Notes under the pieces: generated by a model
What the model was told of the DNA's origin: nothing
The model's input: the letters and a program-made list of their open reading frames with translations, nothing else
Database searches by the model: none
Shown: in pieces, positions 42,614-51,796 of the stretch
Layout: each line of letters begins with the position of its first letter
Numbering within the stretch: position 1 is the first letter of the stretch
Translations under genes and position numbers: made by a program
NCBI GenBank assembly: GCA_027339635.1
Contig: DAHWNZ010000002.1
Location: 1-64,000 of the forward strand
Reading direction: 5' to 3'
DNA from: AG-12 sp027339635
GTDB taxonomy: Bacteria > Chloroflexota > Dormibacteria > Aeolococcales > Bog-877
Length of the DNA stretch: 64,000 nt

Positions 42614-43299
42614 GGCCGCCTCCCGCTGGCGCGGGCGGGGGACTCGGTCTCCGGCCCCAGCAGGCGCCAGCGACGTCTGAACTCTCCCGCTCCCAGGAAC
42701 ACGACCAACAGAACCGCCAAGATCACAAAGGTGGTCGGCTGGTGGAGTGCGCTCAGGACGTAGGCTCCGTCCGGTACCCGGACCCCCTGGTAGATGCCGA
42801 CGATCGCGGCGGGCGCCACCAGCCCAGCATCGACCACGTTGTTGGCATCGCCCTTCGTTTGGTACCTCACCCCACCCGGCGCGGGACTCGGAATCACCTT
42901 GTGAATGCGATGGGTGATGAGGATCGGCGCTCCCGCCTGAGTGAACTCGCTTGATCGAAACGTGATCACCTGACCCCGGTGCAGATGCTCAGCGGCCGAA
43001 AGAGAGATTGGGTTGTCCAGGATCAGGTCTCCAGCGTCAAAGGTGGGGGTCATCGAACCGCTGGCGACCTCCAGAAGCGGGTGCCCCAAAACCGACGTCT
43101 CCCCATCCGGCCCCTGACGGACAAGCGCGACCAAGAGGATGGAGCCGAGCAGCGCCACGACTGCCAGAAGGGTCAGGAGGTTGACGACCAAGCGCGCCGT
43201 ATGGGCCGCCAAGGAGCGCGTCGCGGCGGTCCGAGCAGGAGAGCCGGCAGCTCCGCCATCAGCAGTCCAGAGCATCTGGTTCATGGCTGGAAGTACCAC
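42610..43299 (-). CDS. ER-type (SipW-like) signal peptidase I, upstream copy
   Basis: A 229-residue paralogue of the next gene. Ser82 in VASGSMTPTF, His130 in LITHRI and KGDANNVVD supply the active-site motifs. Helices lie at ~38-60 and ~188-206. The ATG overlaps the end of the second SipW-type substrate gene by 19 bases. Overall similarity between the two copies is clear but flanks differ, so each may be specific for one substrate. Confidence 0.92.
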   Translation of the reverse strand: MVLPAMNQMLWTADGGAAGSPARTAATRSLAAHTARLVVNLLTLLAVVALLGSILLVALVRQGPDGETSVLGHPLLEVASGSMTPTFDAGDLILDNPISLSAAEHLHRGQVITFRSSEFTQAGAPILITHRIHKVIPSPAPGGVRYQTKGDANNVVDAGLVAPAAIVGIYQGVRVPDGAYVLSALHQPTTFVILAVLLVVFLGAGEFRRRWRLLGPETESPARASGRRP

Positions 43300-44336
43300 A
43301 GGTGGTCCGCCAGAGGGCCCGACTGGTCGGTGTCCTGGAGCAACAGGTAAGCGACGTAGGTGGTGTCAGGTGATAGCAGCCCCGTGGGATTGCTCCCGGA
43401 GGCCACGTCCGAGGCCACGCTGAAGGTGATCACCACGCGCTTGCTCTTGGGGCCGTTGGGCGTCGGCTGGGTGGTCCCAAAGGCGGCGGGGGAGACCTGG
43501 TAGTTGGAGTAGACGACGCTGACAGCAACCGGGGCGATCACCGGTTGCCCGGTGAAGCTCAGATGGCCGTCGGCTCCGGCGCTCACCTGGGAGGCCTGAT
43601 AGATGGCGACGTACGGGATTCCAGTCCCTGAAGCCGCGTACCCGGCTGCCGAGGGCTCGCTCATGACCCCGGCCGGGACCGCGACCGTCAGTGCCTTGTC
43701 CAGGATGCAGATGTCGTACTGCTCAGCGGACGTCGATGCCCCTGGCGCCAGGCTAGTGGAGGGACAGGTGGGGGTCGTCGACGGGACGTACTGCGACAGT
43801 TCGCTCTCGTCACAGTAGCCTGCCGCGAAGCTGTCGCCGTGGGCGGGAGTGGAGGCGCTGCCGGTCACCCCGTCGCTTGCATCCCCAACTCCGATCGTCC
43901 CCGCTGGGAGCCCCATCGACGCGGGAAGAAGGGACCTTGCCGAGGTGATCAAGGACTCGAAAGGCGGCGGCATGGCCCCAATCTGAGAGCCCGGAGCCGG
44001 AGGCGTGGTGCTAACTCCGAGGTAGGGGTCGTAGCTCAGGTTGGCAACCTGCTGGCAGGCGGCCGCTGCCGGCTGCGGAGTGGCCACAGGGGACGGGCTG
44101 GGCCCCGGTTTGAACTGGTTGCCGGCGGTGAAGCTGCTACTGCCCGGGGCCGCCTGGGAGGTGAAGAGGGCCCCAGTCGTGCCGAGCCCCAGCACGGAGC
44201 CCGCCAGCAGCACCAGCACCGCGATCGCCGGGATCCTGCTGACAACACCAGCCTTGCCGGGCGGGTCGTAGGGCAGGGGACGCCACTCATGGTTTTCTAG
44301 AGATCCCGATCGCCGCCACGGGAGGTGCTCAGCCAT
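43281..44336 (-). CDS. Second secreted protein with SipW-type signal peptide
   Basis: A 351-residue exported protein. Unusually, ~33 hydrophilic residues precede the hydrophobic core, which ends in TTGALFTSQAA, a SipW-type cleavage region. A Pro/Ser linker follows. The mature part has several Cys residues and no TasA motif I can recognise; it may be a minor fibre or anchoring subunit. ATG 44336 is preceded by GGAGG; a longer start at 44384 is possible. First gene of the cluster. Confidence 0.75.
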   Translation of the reverse strand: MAEHLPWRRSGSLENHEWRPLPYDPPGKAGVVSRIPAIAVLVLLAGSVLGLGTTGALFTSQAAPGSSSFTAGNQFKPGPSPSPVATPQPAAAACQQVANLSYDPYLGVSTTPPAPGSQIGAMPPPFESLITSARSLLPASMGLPAGTIGVGDASDGVTGSASTPAHGDSFAAGYCDESELSQYVPSTTPTCPSTSLAPGASTSAEQYDICILDKALTVAVPAGVMSEPSAAGYAASGTGIPYVAIYQASQVSAGADGHLSFTGQPVIAPVAVSVVYSNYQVSPAAFGTTQPTPNGPKSKRVVITFSVASDVASGSNPTGLLSPDTTYVAYLLLQDTDQSGPLADHLWYFQP

Positions 44337-44498
44337 GAAGCCTCCGAGCGCCCTCAACAGTCGTGCCGGATCCCACGCGCGCAAACCAGACTCCCTGGGT
44401 GTTCGGGCGCGGCCCCCCAGCCTGGCACGGGCCTTCTATAGCACCGACTGATACCAGGTCCACGTCCTCCCAACTCCCGCCACGACTGTGCCGCTAAG

Positions 44499-44536
44499 TG
44501 TAACGGGGTGTCAATGGGTTTGAACGCCTTGTTACA
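44499..44536. repeat. Widely spaced inverted repeat upstream of the fibre cluster
   Basis: TGTAAC at 44499-44504 and GTTACA at 44531-44536, 26 bases apart, lie just past the CPBP stop and ~160 bases before the second SipW substrate. A TTGACA on the minus strand falls between the arms. It may be a regulator site for the cluster or a weak terminator. Confidence 0.3.
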
Positions 44537-44542
44537 GAAGGG

Positions 44543-45274
44543 TCAGTGGCAGTTCGCGGCCGTTGAGGTCAGAAAGATCAGGATGACGGCGATCAGGTTG
44601 AACGACGCGTGAAGAGCCATCCCTGGGTACAGGGATTTGGTCCTCTGGTAGACCAGGGCCAGGGCCACACCGGCTATGAAGAGCGACGGCCCGAGGAGCA
44701 GGATCGACCCCCCGACCGAAAGGGTGTGGGCCAAGGCGAATACGGCGGAACTGGCCACGACAGCCCAGGTCGTGCCCAGGCGGCCCTGGAGCCCTCCGAA
44801 GATGAAGCCCCGGAACGTGATCTCCTCCACGATGGGGGCGATCACCACGATCGCGATGATCCCCAGGTAGGCGTCCTGGCCGAAGCCCTGGGAGATGTCG
44901 CATCCCTGCGGGTTGGTCATGCCCCCCAGCAGGGGCGACAGGGCGACCGAGATGAAGCTGGTTAGGAACTGCAACGCCAGGGCCACTACCGGCATCAGGG
45001 GCAGGACCCAGAAGGGTGGGCGCCGCAGCCCCAGTTCGGACCAGATGCGCCCTTTGTGGCGGCTGGCGAAGAACACCACCACCGCCAGCAGTGCCCCGTA
45101 GAAGGCAACGGTGGTGGCCATGTTGTAGTAGGGCAGAATTGCCTGCCCGGAGTGCCCTGTCAGGCTCCCGATCACCCTGGCCTGGCTGAGACCGTCCACC
45201 ACCGCCGCCACCAGATAGACCGCCACCAGCACCGCGGGGATCGCGACCACAATCCCGAACACCACCTCGCGCAC
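44543..45274 (-). CDS. CPBP-family intramembrane protease (CAAX/bacteriocin-processing type)
   Basis: A 243-residue membrane protein with about seven helices. The motifs EEITFRGFIFG, FALAHTLS and HASFN match the CPBP/Abi family, whose members cleave membrane-bound peptides. The N-terminal ~50 residues hold the first helix and a polar loop. GTG 45274 is the first usable start. It lies upstream of the SipW cluster in the same direction but a 206-base gap with an inverted repeat separates them. Confidence 0.87.
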   Translation of the reverse strand: MREVVFGIVVAIPAVLVAVYLVAAVVDGLSQARVIGSLTGHSGQAILPYYNMATTVAFYGALLAVVVFFASRHKGRIWSELGLRRPPFWVLPLMPVVALALQFLTSFISVALSPLLGGMTNPQGCDISQGFGQDAYLGIIAIVVIAPIVEEITFRGFIFGGLQGRLGTTWAVVASSAVFALAHTLSVGGSILLLGPSLFIAGVALALVYQRTKSLYPGMALHASFNLIAVILIFLTSTAANCH

Positions 45275-45330
45275 GCCCCAGGAGGTGTGACTGGGTGGGC
45301 TCTCAGGCTCGGGGTCGACCAGCTCGACGC

Positions 45331-46023
45331 TCAGGGGCGAGTCCAGGCACTGCCGGTCGGACGCTCTCTCTCGGTGCTCTCAGACGAAGCCGGCACCGCG
45401 GGTGCCGAGGGGGGCAACGGGACGGTTCCCGACCATGGCATCGACCGCGGCGCTCCCTGCACCGTCCAGCGCCCGGTCGGGGTGATGTTGGTGCGGCGCC
45501 GCTGGGTCAATTCTTCGGCAGGGTGCTGGGCCAGAGGTCGCTCCCCCGGGACCGGGCTGAGGCGCACCCAGAGAACGCCCAGGGTCACGAAGAACACGAG
45601 GTAGACGGCCGTGATAATCGAGGACGCCTCCAGCGTCCCGACCGCCACCGCCGCCACCAGCTCGAGGACCAACCCGACCACCACCGAGCTGCGGCCGGAG
45701 GTCATCCTGGCACCGGGACGGAGCACGCCCGCCGCGCCGCTCAACATCAAAAGATCGCCCAGCAGGCCCACGATGGCCCCTGCCAGCACGGGCAGGTAGG
45801 AGGCGGGCCCCTGGGGCGGCCCAGCCTGACTCATGGCCGACATGACGGCAACGAGGGAGGCCGCGTTGGCGACCGCGGAGATCAAGGCTATGGCCAGAAT
45901 GGCCCACCCAAGTCGCAGACCCCACTCACCCGCGCGGGCAGCGACCGTGCCGGCACCGGAATCCGTCCGCGGCCTGTCGCCGGAGCGCCTGGCCCTGGTC
46001 GGGCGCTGCTGGATCATCCCCAT
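45331..46023 (-). CDS. Four-helix membrane protein of unknown function
   Basis: A protein of about 230 residues from ATG 46023 (ATG 46017 also possible). Four hydrophobic segments (about 35-60, 72-95, 105-125, 130-150) are followed by a Pro/Arg-rich cytoplasmic tail with TQRRRTNITPTGRWTVQG. No family is recognised. It precedes the CPBP gene by 57 bases in the same direction and is divergent from dxs. Confidence 0.65.
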   Translation of the reverse strand: MGMIQQRPTRARRSGDRPRTDSGAGTVAARAGEWGLRLGWAILAIALISAVANAASLVAVMSAMSQAGPPQGPASYLPVLAGAIVGLLGDLLMLSGAAGVLRPGARMTSGRSSVVVGLVLELVAAVAVGTLEASSIITAVYLVFFVTLGVLWVRLSPVPGERPLAQHPAEELTQRRRTNITPTGRWTVQGAPRSMPWSGTVPLPPSAPAVPASSESTERERPTGSAWTRP

Positions 46024-46230
46024 ATGATGCGCCACTTGGCGCTGCCACCTGTGACACTCCACTGGGATTGGCCCCACCCCTGAGTGGTTGGTCGACCCCC
46101 CGGTGAGCGGCTGAGCCCCGACTTACGGCCCCTGAGCCGGGCCCTGGCCGCTGCCTCGCGATGGTGGCGGAAGCCAGCACTCCATGATCTGGGCGCGACT
46201 TGGCCTCCTGTCCGCAATTTGAGTCGAAGG

Positions 46231-46236
46231 TATAAT
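46231..46236 (+). promoter_or_regulatory. -10 box of dxs
   Basis: A perfect TATAAT, eight bases before the dxs ATG at 46245. No room remains for a ribosome-binding site, so the mRNA is probably leaderless. No consensus -35 is visible. Confidence 0.65.
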
Positions 46237-46244
46237 TCCGAGTC

Positions 46245-48176
46245 ATGCCAGCACCTCGCAAGACCCCTGGCGCTGCGCCGCCCTCGGTGCTGGATCGGGT
46301 GAACTCCCCCGCCGATTGTCGTCGACTCGACCTCGGGGAGTGCCGGCGCCTCTCTCAGGAGATTCGGGAGTTCCTGGTGGAGAAGGTCTCCAGGACCGGC
46401 GGGCACCTGGGGCCGAACCTGGGGGTGGTGGAGATCACCCTGGCCATCCATCGGGTGTTCGACAGCCCCCGCGACCGGATCGTCTTTGACACGGGCCATC
46501 AGGCCTACGTGCACAAGATCCTGACCGGGCGGAAGGACCAGTTCAACAACCTGCGTCAGGCGGGCGGGATGTCGGGGTACCCCAACCGTGAGGAGTCTCC
46601 CCACGACGTGGTGGAGAACAGCCACGCCTCGACCGGACTCAGCTACGCGTTGGGCCTGGCCCAGGCGAGGCGTCGCCGCGGGGATCCTGGCAAGGTGGTG
46701 GTGGTCGTGGGCGACGGATCGCTCACGGGCGGCATGGCCTATGAGGCGCTCAACAACATAGGTTCCCTGCGTCCCGATCTGGTGATCATCCTCAACGACA
46801 ACGGGCGTTCGTACGCCCCCACCGTGGGCGGGCTGGCGAACCATCTGGCCCGGCTCCGCCTCAACCCGCGGTACGAGGCGGCCAAGACCGGGATCGGTGA
46901 CTTCCTGAGTTCTCTGCCGGCGGTCGGCGAGCCGGCCCACGAGATGGCGCGTCGCTTCAAAACCGGCGTGAAGCAGCTGGTGTCCCCCAACGTCTTCTTT
47001 GAGGACCTGGGCATCAAGTACTCGGGCCCGATCGACGGGCATGATCTCGAGGCGGTGGAGGGGGCGCTCAAGCTGGCGCGCAACCTGAGAGGGCCGGTCG
47101 TGGTCCACGTCGTCACCGACAAGGGACACGGGTTCAGCCCTGCCGAAGACGATGAGATCGACAAGTTCCACGGTGTGGGGGCCTTCGACGTCTCGACAGG
47201 GAAGATCCACCCGGCCGGCGTCAGCTACACGGACGTCTTCGAGGAGGTGCTACTGACCCTCGCCGAGGAGGATCCGAGCCTGGTGGCGATAACGGCCGCG
47301 ATGGCCTCCTCGACGGGTTTGCTGAAGTTCTCCACCCGCTTTCCCGATCGCTTCTATGACGTCGGCATCGCGGAGCAGCACGCGGTCACCTTCGCGGCCG
47401 GCCTGGCCATGGGGGGGCTGCACCCGGTCGTGTGCATCTATTCCACCTTCCTGCAGAGGGCCTTTGACCAGGTCATGTGCGATGTCGCTCTGCACAACCT
47501 GCCGGTGACTTTCGTGCTGGATCGCGCCGGCGTCACCGGACCCGACGGCAGCTCCCATCACGGGATGTTCGATCTCAGCTACCTGCGCATGGTGCCCAAT
47601 CTCGTGGTGTCCACTCCGCGAGACGCGGCCGAACTCGGCCGCCTCACGGCCACCGCCGTCCGGCATCCAGGCCCCTTTGCGATCCGATACCCGCGAGGTG
47701 CCGCCGGCGAGCTGGTGGTTGACATCCGGCCACTTCCGAGCCTGTCGTGGGAGGTCGCGAAGGAGGGGGGAAAGGACGTCCTGATCTGCGCGGCGGGCAA
47801 GATGGTGGGGATCGGCCTGAACGCCTGCAGCCTGCTCGAAGCGGCCGGGATCACCGCCACAGTCGTCAATGCACGCTTCCTCAAGCCGGTTGACCGCAGG
47901 CTCCCGGACTGGGCCCGCGCCCATAGGGCAGTCGTCACCCTGGAGGACAACACGGTGCGCGGTGGGCTCGGGGCGGCGGTGATGGAGAGCCTCATGGCCG
48001 CCGGCGTGGTGTGTCCGGTCCGCCAGGTTGCCCTGCCCGACAGGTTCCTGCCCCACGGATCCCAGGCGGAGCTGTTGTCGGAGTTCGGGCTCACCCCAGA
48101 GGGGGTGGCGGAGGCGGCGATCGCCGCGCTGGAAACCAGTGAAGGAGGGACGGCCGCGGCCCAGGCCGCCGGCTGA
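46245..48176 (+). CDS. dxs: 1-deoxy-D-xylulose-5-phosphate synthase
   Basis: Thiamine-diphosphate enzyme that joins pyruvate and glyceraldehyde 3-phosphate, the first step of the MEP isoprenoid pathway. 643 residues is the usual length. Key motifs are GGHLGPNLGVVEIT, DTGHQAYVHKILTG, the ThDP motif GDGSLTGGMAYEALNN and the later EQHAVTFAAG and DRAGVTGPDG. No other MEP gene is nearby. Confidence 0.96.
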   Translation: MPAPRKTPGAAPPSVLDRVNSPADCRRLDLGECRRLSQEIREFLVEKVSRTGGHLGPNLGVVEITLAIHRVFDSPRDRIVFDTGHQAYVHKILTGRKDQFNNLRQAGGMSGYPNREESPHDVVENSHASTGLSYALGLAQARRRRGDPGKVVVVVGDGSLTGGMAYEALNNIGSLRPDLVIILNDNGRSYAPTVGGLANHLARLRLNPRYEAAKTGIGDFLSSLPAVGEPAHEMARRFKTGVKQLVSPNVFFEDLGIKYSGPIDGHDLEAVEGALKLARNLRGPVVVHVVTDKGHGFSPAEDDEIDKFHGVGAFDVSTGKIHPAGVSYTDVFEEVLLTLAEEDPSLVAITAAMASSTGLLKFSTRFPDRFYDVGIAEQHAVTFAAGLAMGGLHPVVCIYSTFLQRAFDQVMCDVALHNLPVTFVLDRAGVTGPDGSSHHGMFDLSYLRMVPNLVVSTPRDAAELGRLTATAVRHPGPFAIRYPRGAAGELVVDIRPLPSLSWEVAKEGGKDVLICAAGKMVGIGLNACSLLEAAGITATVVNARFLKPVDRRLPDWARAHRAVVTLEDNTVRGGLGAAVMESLMAAGVVCPVRQVALPDRFLPHGSQAELLSEFGLTPEGVAEAAIAALETSEGGTAAAQAAG

Positions 48177-48226
48177 CGCGACTTCCTTCGTGAGCCGCTG
48201 GGGCCTTCCGACCCTGCCCCGCAAAA

Positions 48227-49198
48227 GTGCACCGCTCCCGCCCTCCACCGGGACGGTTCGGCCGTGACGGCTTGAGCCCGCAGCGGCGGGCCCTCCTGAT
48301 CCTGGCCGGGGCGAACTGCCTGTTCGCGGGGTCGTATGTCACCGCCAAGCTCGCGCTGACGACCTGGCCCTTCGCCAGCCTGAACATGGTTCGCTTCACG
48401 GTGGCGGCTTTGGTGCTGGCCCCATATCTGTGGCGCAACCGCGGGCTTCTCCCCCACGGCCGCTCGGATCAGCTGCGGCTCGCCGCCATGTGCGCCCTGG
48501 GATTCATCGGCAACAAGGCCTTCGAGTACTGGGGGCTCAGCATCACGACCGCCACCGACATGGCCCTGCTCATAGGCGCCGAGGCGCTGGTGACGGTACT
48601 GCTCTCGGTTCTGCTCCTGGGTGAACGGGTGAGGCGCTGGGAGACTATGGGCCTGGTGGCCGGAGGGTTTGGCATCTACCTCGTCATCGTGGGCGGGCTT
48701 CGCCTCCCCAGCGGCTTTGGGGGCGGCCAGGCGCTGGGCAACCTGCTGATCCTGGTGTCCCTGGTGCTGGAGGCCTTCTTCACCATCGTCGGCAAGACCG
48801 TGGTGTCCCGCTATCCTCCGTTCCTGGTGACGGCCGCCATAGTCACGGGCAGCCTGGTCGCCTGGTGGCCAGCGGGGCTCTCCGCGCTCGCAGTGCGGGG
48901 ATGGCCAGGCCTGACCTGGGGCGTGGTGGTAGCAGGGCTGTACCTGGGAGTCGTCACCACGGTCATGGGTTACTGGGCGTGGTTCTACGGCCTGCAGCGT
49001 GTCATGCCGGGGGCCATGGCCCCTCTCCTGTTCATCCAACCCCTGGTGGGCACAGCCCTTGCCGTCCTGATCCGCGGGGAGCGCCCGGGATTGGCCACCC
49101 TCATCGGCGGGGCGCTGGTGTTGGCGGGCGTGGGGCTTGTGGTGGCGACCCGGCAGCCACTTCCGGCCGCGCCAGCGGCGGGAGCCGGGAGCGGCTGA
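48227..49198 (+). CDS. EamA/DMT-family transporter
   Basis: A 323-residue membrane protein with ten helices in two EamA repeats, each beginning with a segment such as ANCLFAGSYVTAKLAL and LEAFFTIVGKTVVSRYP. Family members export amino acids, metabolites or drugs. GTG 48227 is used; a TTG near 48271 would remove fifteen residues. It lies 50 bases after dxs and may be co-transcribed. Confidence 0.88.
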   Translation: MHRSRPPPGRFGRDGLSPQRRALLILAGANCLFAGSYVTAKLALTTWPFASLNMVRFTVAALVLAPYLWRNRGLLPHGRSDQLRLAAMCALGFIGNKAFEYWGLSITTATDMALLIGAEALVTVLLSVLLLGERVRRWETMGLVAGGFGIYLVIVGGLRLPSGFGGGQALGNLLILVSLVLEAFFTIVGKTVVSRYPPFLVTAAIVTGSLVAWWPAGLSALAVRGWPGLTWGVVVAGLYLGVVTTVMGYWAWFYGLQRVMPGAMAPLLFIQPLVGTALAVLIRGERPGLATLIGGALVLAGVGLVVATRQPLPAAPAAGAGSG

Positions 49199-49338
49199 CA
49201 GGCTGGATCACCGCCTCGCGACGTCCGTGACAAGCTGGCAACAACAGCCCTGAGCAGCCCCGGCCGGGTTAGCCTGGTTTCAGGACATCCGCCGCCGCAC
49301 CCCTTCACGGCGACGGGCGCCGCGTCCTACTCCCTCCT

Positions 49339-49362
49339 TCCGTCGGCCCTTCCTCCGACGGA
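49339..49362. terminator. Second hairpin beyond glnA
   Basis: An eight-base-pair stem (TCCGTCGG with CCGACGGA) around an eight-base loop, next to the larger hairpin at 49365-49394. Together they separate the convergent EamA and glnA genes. Confidence 0.5.
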
Positions 49363-49364
49363 CT

Positions 49365-49394
49365 CCGCCGCCCCGGCCCGCGCCGGGGCGGCGG
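49365..49394 (-). terminator. Strong GC hairpin after glnA
   Basis: A 13-base-pair all-GC stem (CCGCCGCCCCGGC with its complement) around a four-base loop, eight bases past the glnA stop. It lacks a T-run, so it may end transcription in both directions by stem strength alone or protect the glnA message. Confidence 0.65.
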
Positions 49395-49402
49395 CTCCCA
49401 AA

Positions 49403-50860
49403 TCAGCTGTCCGCGTACAGCAGAAACTCGTAGGGATGTGGCCGCAGCCTCACCGGATCGACCTCGCGCTCGCGCTTCATCGTGATCCAGTGTTCCACCA
49501 GGTCGTCGGTGAAGACGCCTCCCTGATACAGGAAATCCTGGTCCTGTTCCAGGGCGGTGAGCACCTCAGCCAAGCTTCCTGGCAGGTCGCGAACCTCGGC
49601 GGCTGCCTCGCCGGTCATCTCATAGAGGTCGCCCTCAACCGGTGCTGGCGGCTCGATCTTATTGCGGATGCCATCCAGGCCGGCCATCAGCATGGCGGAG
49701 AATGCCAGGTAAGGATTGGCCATCGCATCGGGGGAGCGGAACTCCAGGCGCCGCAGCTGGGGGCGCTCGCTGTAGGTTGGGATCCTGATGCAGGCGCTGC
49801 GGTTCCTGGCGCTGTACGCCAACTTTATGGGAGCCTCATAACCGGGCACCAGGCGTCGATAGCTGTTCGTGGTGGGCGCTGAGAACGCCAGCAGAGCGGG
49901 GGCGTGGGCGAGGAGGCCGCCAATGTACCAGCGGGCCAGATCTGACAGCAGGGCGTAGCCATCCTGGTCGAAGAAGAGGGGTATGTCCTCCTTCCAGAGG
50001 GACTGGTGGGTGTGCATCCCGCTGCCGTTGTCACCGAACAGCGGCTTGGGCATGAAGGTGGCGCTGAACCCTTCCCGGTAGCAGACGTTCTTCACGATGT
50101 ATTTGAAGGTCATCACCTTGTCCGCCATGGCGACCATGGTGTCGTAGCGCATGTCGATCTCGGTCTGACCGGCGGTGCCCACCTCATGGTGGTGCACCTC
50201 GACGTCGATGCCCGCGTCAGCCAGGGCCAGTGAGATCCGGCTCCGCAGGTCCTGGAGCTTGTCGACCGGCGGCACCGGAAAGTACCCCTCCTTCATCCGA
50301 GGGCGGAAGCCCAGGTTCGGCACCCCGTTCTTGCCGCTGTTCCAGATCCCCTCCACAGAGTCGATGTGGTAGTACGCCTCGTTCACGGTCTGATCGAAGC
50401 GGATGGAGTTGAAGATGTAGAACTCCATCTCCGGCCCCCAAAAGCTGGTGTCCGCGATTCCCGACGCTCGCAGATACGCTTCCGCCTTCTGGGCGATGAA
50501 CCTCGGATCCCGGCTGTAGCGGCTCTTGGTGACGGGATCCACGATGTCGCAGATCAGCCAGAGAGTCGGCACCTCCAGCACTGGGTCGGCGCAGGCGGTC
50601 CTGGGGTCGGGGAACAGCAGCATGTCACTCTCATGGATCTGCTGGAAGCCCTTGATGCTGCTGCCATCGAACCCGATGCCCTCGGCGAACAACCTCTCGG
50701 TCAGCTCCGAGGTCGGGATGCTGAAGTGCTGCCACTGTCCCAGGAGGTCACTGAAGCGGAAGTCGACGAACTTGATCCCCTGGTCCCTGGCGTACGCGAT
50801 CACCGCCTGGGGATCGGTTCCAGGGGTGGTGCCCAACCTGCCTTCCAGCGCCATGGCCAT
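49403..50860 (-). CDS. glnA: Glutamine synthetase type I
   Basis: Assimilates ammonia into glutamine with ATP. 485 residues fit the GSI-beta or long GSI class. Motifs include FDGSSIKGF, EMEFYIFN, the ATP loop region KPLFGDNGSGMHTHQSLW and RLVPGYEAP with RNRSACIRIP. The Tyr in GDLYEMT lies where adenylylation occurs in other GSI enzymes, so covalent control is possible. GGAGGAA precedes ATG 50860. A double hairpin follows the gene. Confidence 0.95.
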   Translation of the reverse strand: MAMALEGRLGTTPGTDPQAVIAYARDQGIKFVDFRFSDLLGQWQHFSIPTSELTERLFAEGIGFDGSSIKGFQQIHESDMLLFPDPRTACADPVLEVPTLWLICDIVDPVTKSRYSRDPRFIAQKAEAYLRASGIADTSFWGPEMEFYIFNSIRFDQTVNEAYYHIDSVEGIWNSGKNGVPNLGFRPRMKEGYFPVPPVDKLQDLRSRISLALADAGIDVEVHHHEVGTAGQTEIDMRYDTMVAMADKVMTFKYIVKNVCYREGFSATFMPKPLFGDNGSGMHTHQSLWKEDIPLFFDQDGYALLSDLARWYIGGLLAHAPALLAFSAPTTNSYRRLVPGYEAPIKLAYSARNRSACIRIPTYSERPQLRRLEFRSPDAMANPYLAFSAMLMAGLDGIRNKIEPPAPVEGDLYEMTGEAAAEVRDLPGSLAEVLTALEQDQDFLYQGGVFTDDLVEHWITMKREREVDPVRLRPHPYEFLLYADS

Positions 50861-50986
50861 GCAGTTCCTCCTCGAAGACGGTTGCCGACTGGGAAGAGGC
50901 TAACACCGCTTTGGCCACCAGGAATCAGGTGGATTACACGATGAAGGCGGCTATGGCTATGGGTACTATCTCCGAAGTGACGCCGA

Positions 50987-51286
50987 TCAGCCCGGCTCGA
51001 CGGGGATCGCGACCTTCACCGCGACCTTGGCTCTGGCCGAGTCTCGGTCGGTGAAGTACTCCTTATTGATCCCGGTGTACTCCTGCCACTCCTGGGGCAG
51101 GTCCTCCTCGGCGTAGATGGCGTCGACCGGACAGGGATCAACGCAGGCGCCGCAGTCGATGCACTCCTCGGGGTCTATGAAGAGCATCCGGTCCTCATCA
51201 TCGCCGATGATGCAGTCCACCGGGCACACTTCCACACACGACTTGTCCTTGACGTCGATGCAGGTCTCACCAATGACGTAGGTCAT
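50987..51286 (-). CDS. fdxA: Seven-iron ferredoxin
   Basis: A 99-residue ferredoxin of the [3Fe-4S][4Fe-4S] type. The first cluster set is in GETCIDVKDKSCVEVCPVDC and the second in CIDCGACVDPCP. The long C-terminal tail (YTGINKEYFTDRDSARAK) is usual for FdxA. It donates electrons in the cytoplasm. It lies 126 bases upstream of glnA in the same direction. Confidence 0.95.
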   Translation of the reverse strand: MTYVIGETCIDVKDKSCVEVCPVDCIIGDDEDRMLFIDPEECIDCGACVDPCPVDAIYAEEDLPQEWQEYTGINKEYFTDRDSARAKVAVKVAIPVEPG

Positions 51287-51386
51287 CCGGGTTGGAACTC
51301 CTCAAACCAGCGCTGGGCCGCTATGCCTGGCAGCCCTACTTCTGCTCCGAGAATAGCAGAGGGCCCGGAGGGGCCCGGGGACAGGG

Positions 51387-51623
51387 TCAGGAGGTTGCCT
51401 GTTGGATGCCGTTGGAGATGTTGGAATACATCCCCCCGACGTGGTGCCCCAGCACCACCATGATGACGATGACGACCATGGCAACCAGCATCAGGATCAG
51501 CGCGTACTCAACCATTCCCTGCCCTCGAGAACCCCTCCGGAGACGCCCTGGGTCCAGCGTCCCCACCGGGGACATCGCTGCAGGCCAAAGCGCCTTTGAA
51601 GAGCCCCTTCTGGGCTTCTGCAT
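51387..51623 (-). CDS. Flp/Fap-type pilin (type IVb)
   Basis: A 78-residue prepilin. The processing site is RGSRG followed by QGMVEYALI, with the conserved Glu at +5 of the mature protein, and a hydrophobic helix (YALILMLVAMVVIVIMVVLG) ends the mature part. The leader of ~39 residues is long for Flp. ATG 51623 is chosen because a TACCCT box ends seven bases upstream; ATG 51575 would give a shorter leader. No assembly ATPase, secretin or prepilin peptidase is in the window. Confidence 0.82.
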   Translation of the reverse strand: MQKPRRGSSKALWPAAMSPVGTLDPGRLRRGSRGQGMVEYALILMLVAMVVIVIMVVLGHHVGGMYSNISNGIQQATS

Positions 51624-51796
51624 GCCGCCAAGGGTATTAGACCGGCACCGCGCGGCGACCTCCCGGCGCACGATCGTTACAACTTCGTCTTTCCGGGCCG
51701 CCCCTGCCCTTGGGCCGCGCGGCCATAGAATCCCAGGTTACAGGCGTTTTCAGCCGATGCGGCAGGCGCGGACCCTGGAAGCAGAGAGGATCACAG

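Noticed and set aside
47579..49039. A 486-codon minus-strand frame across dxs and the EamA transporter
   Set aside because: It spans two well-supported genes and encodes low-complexity sequence typical of high-GC shadow frames.
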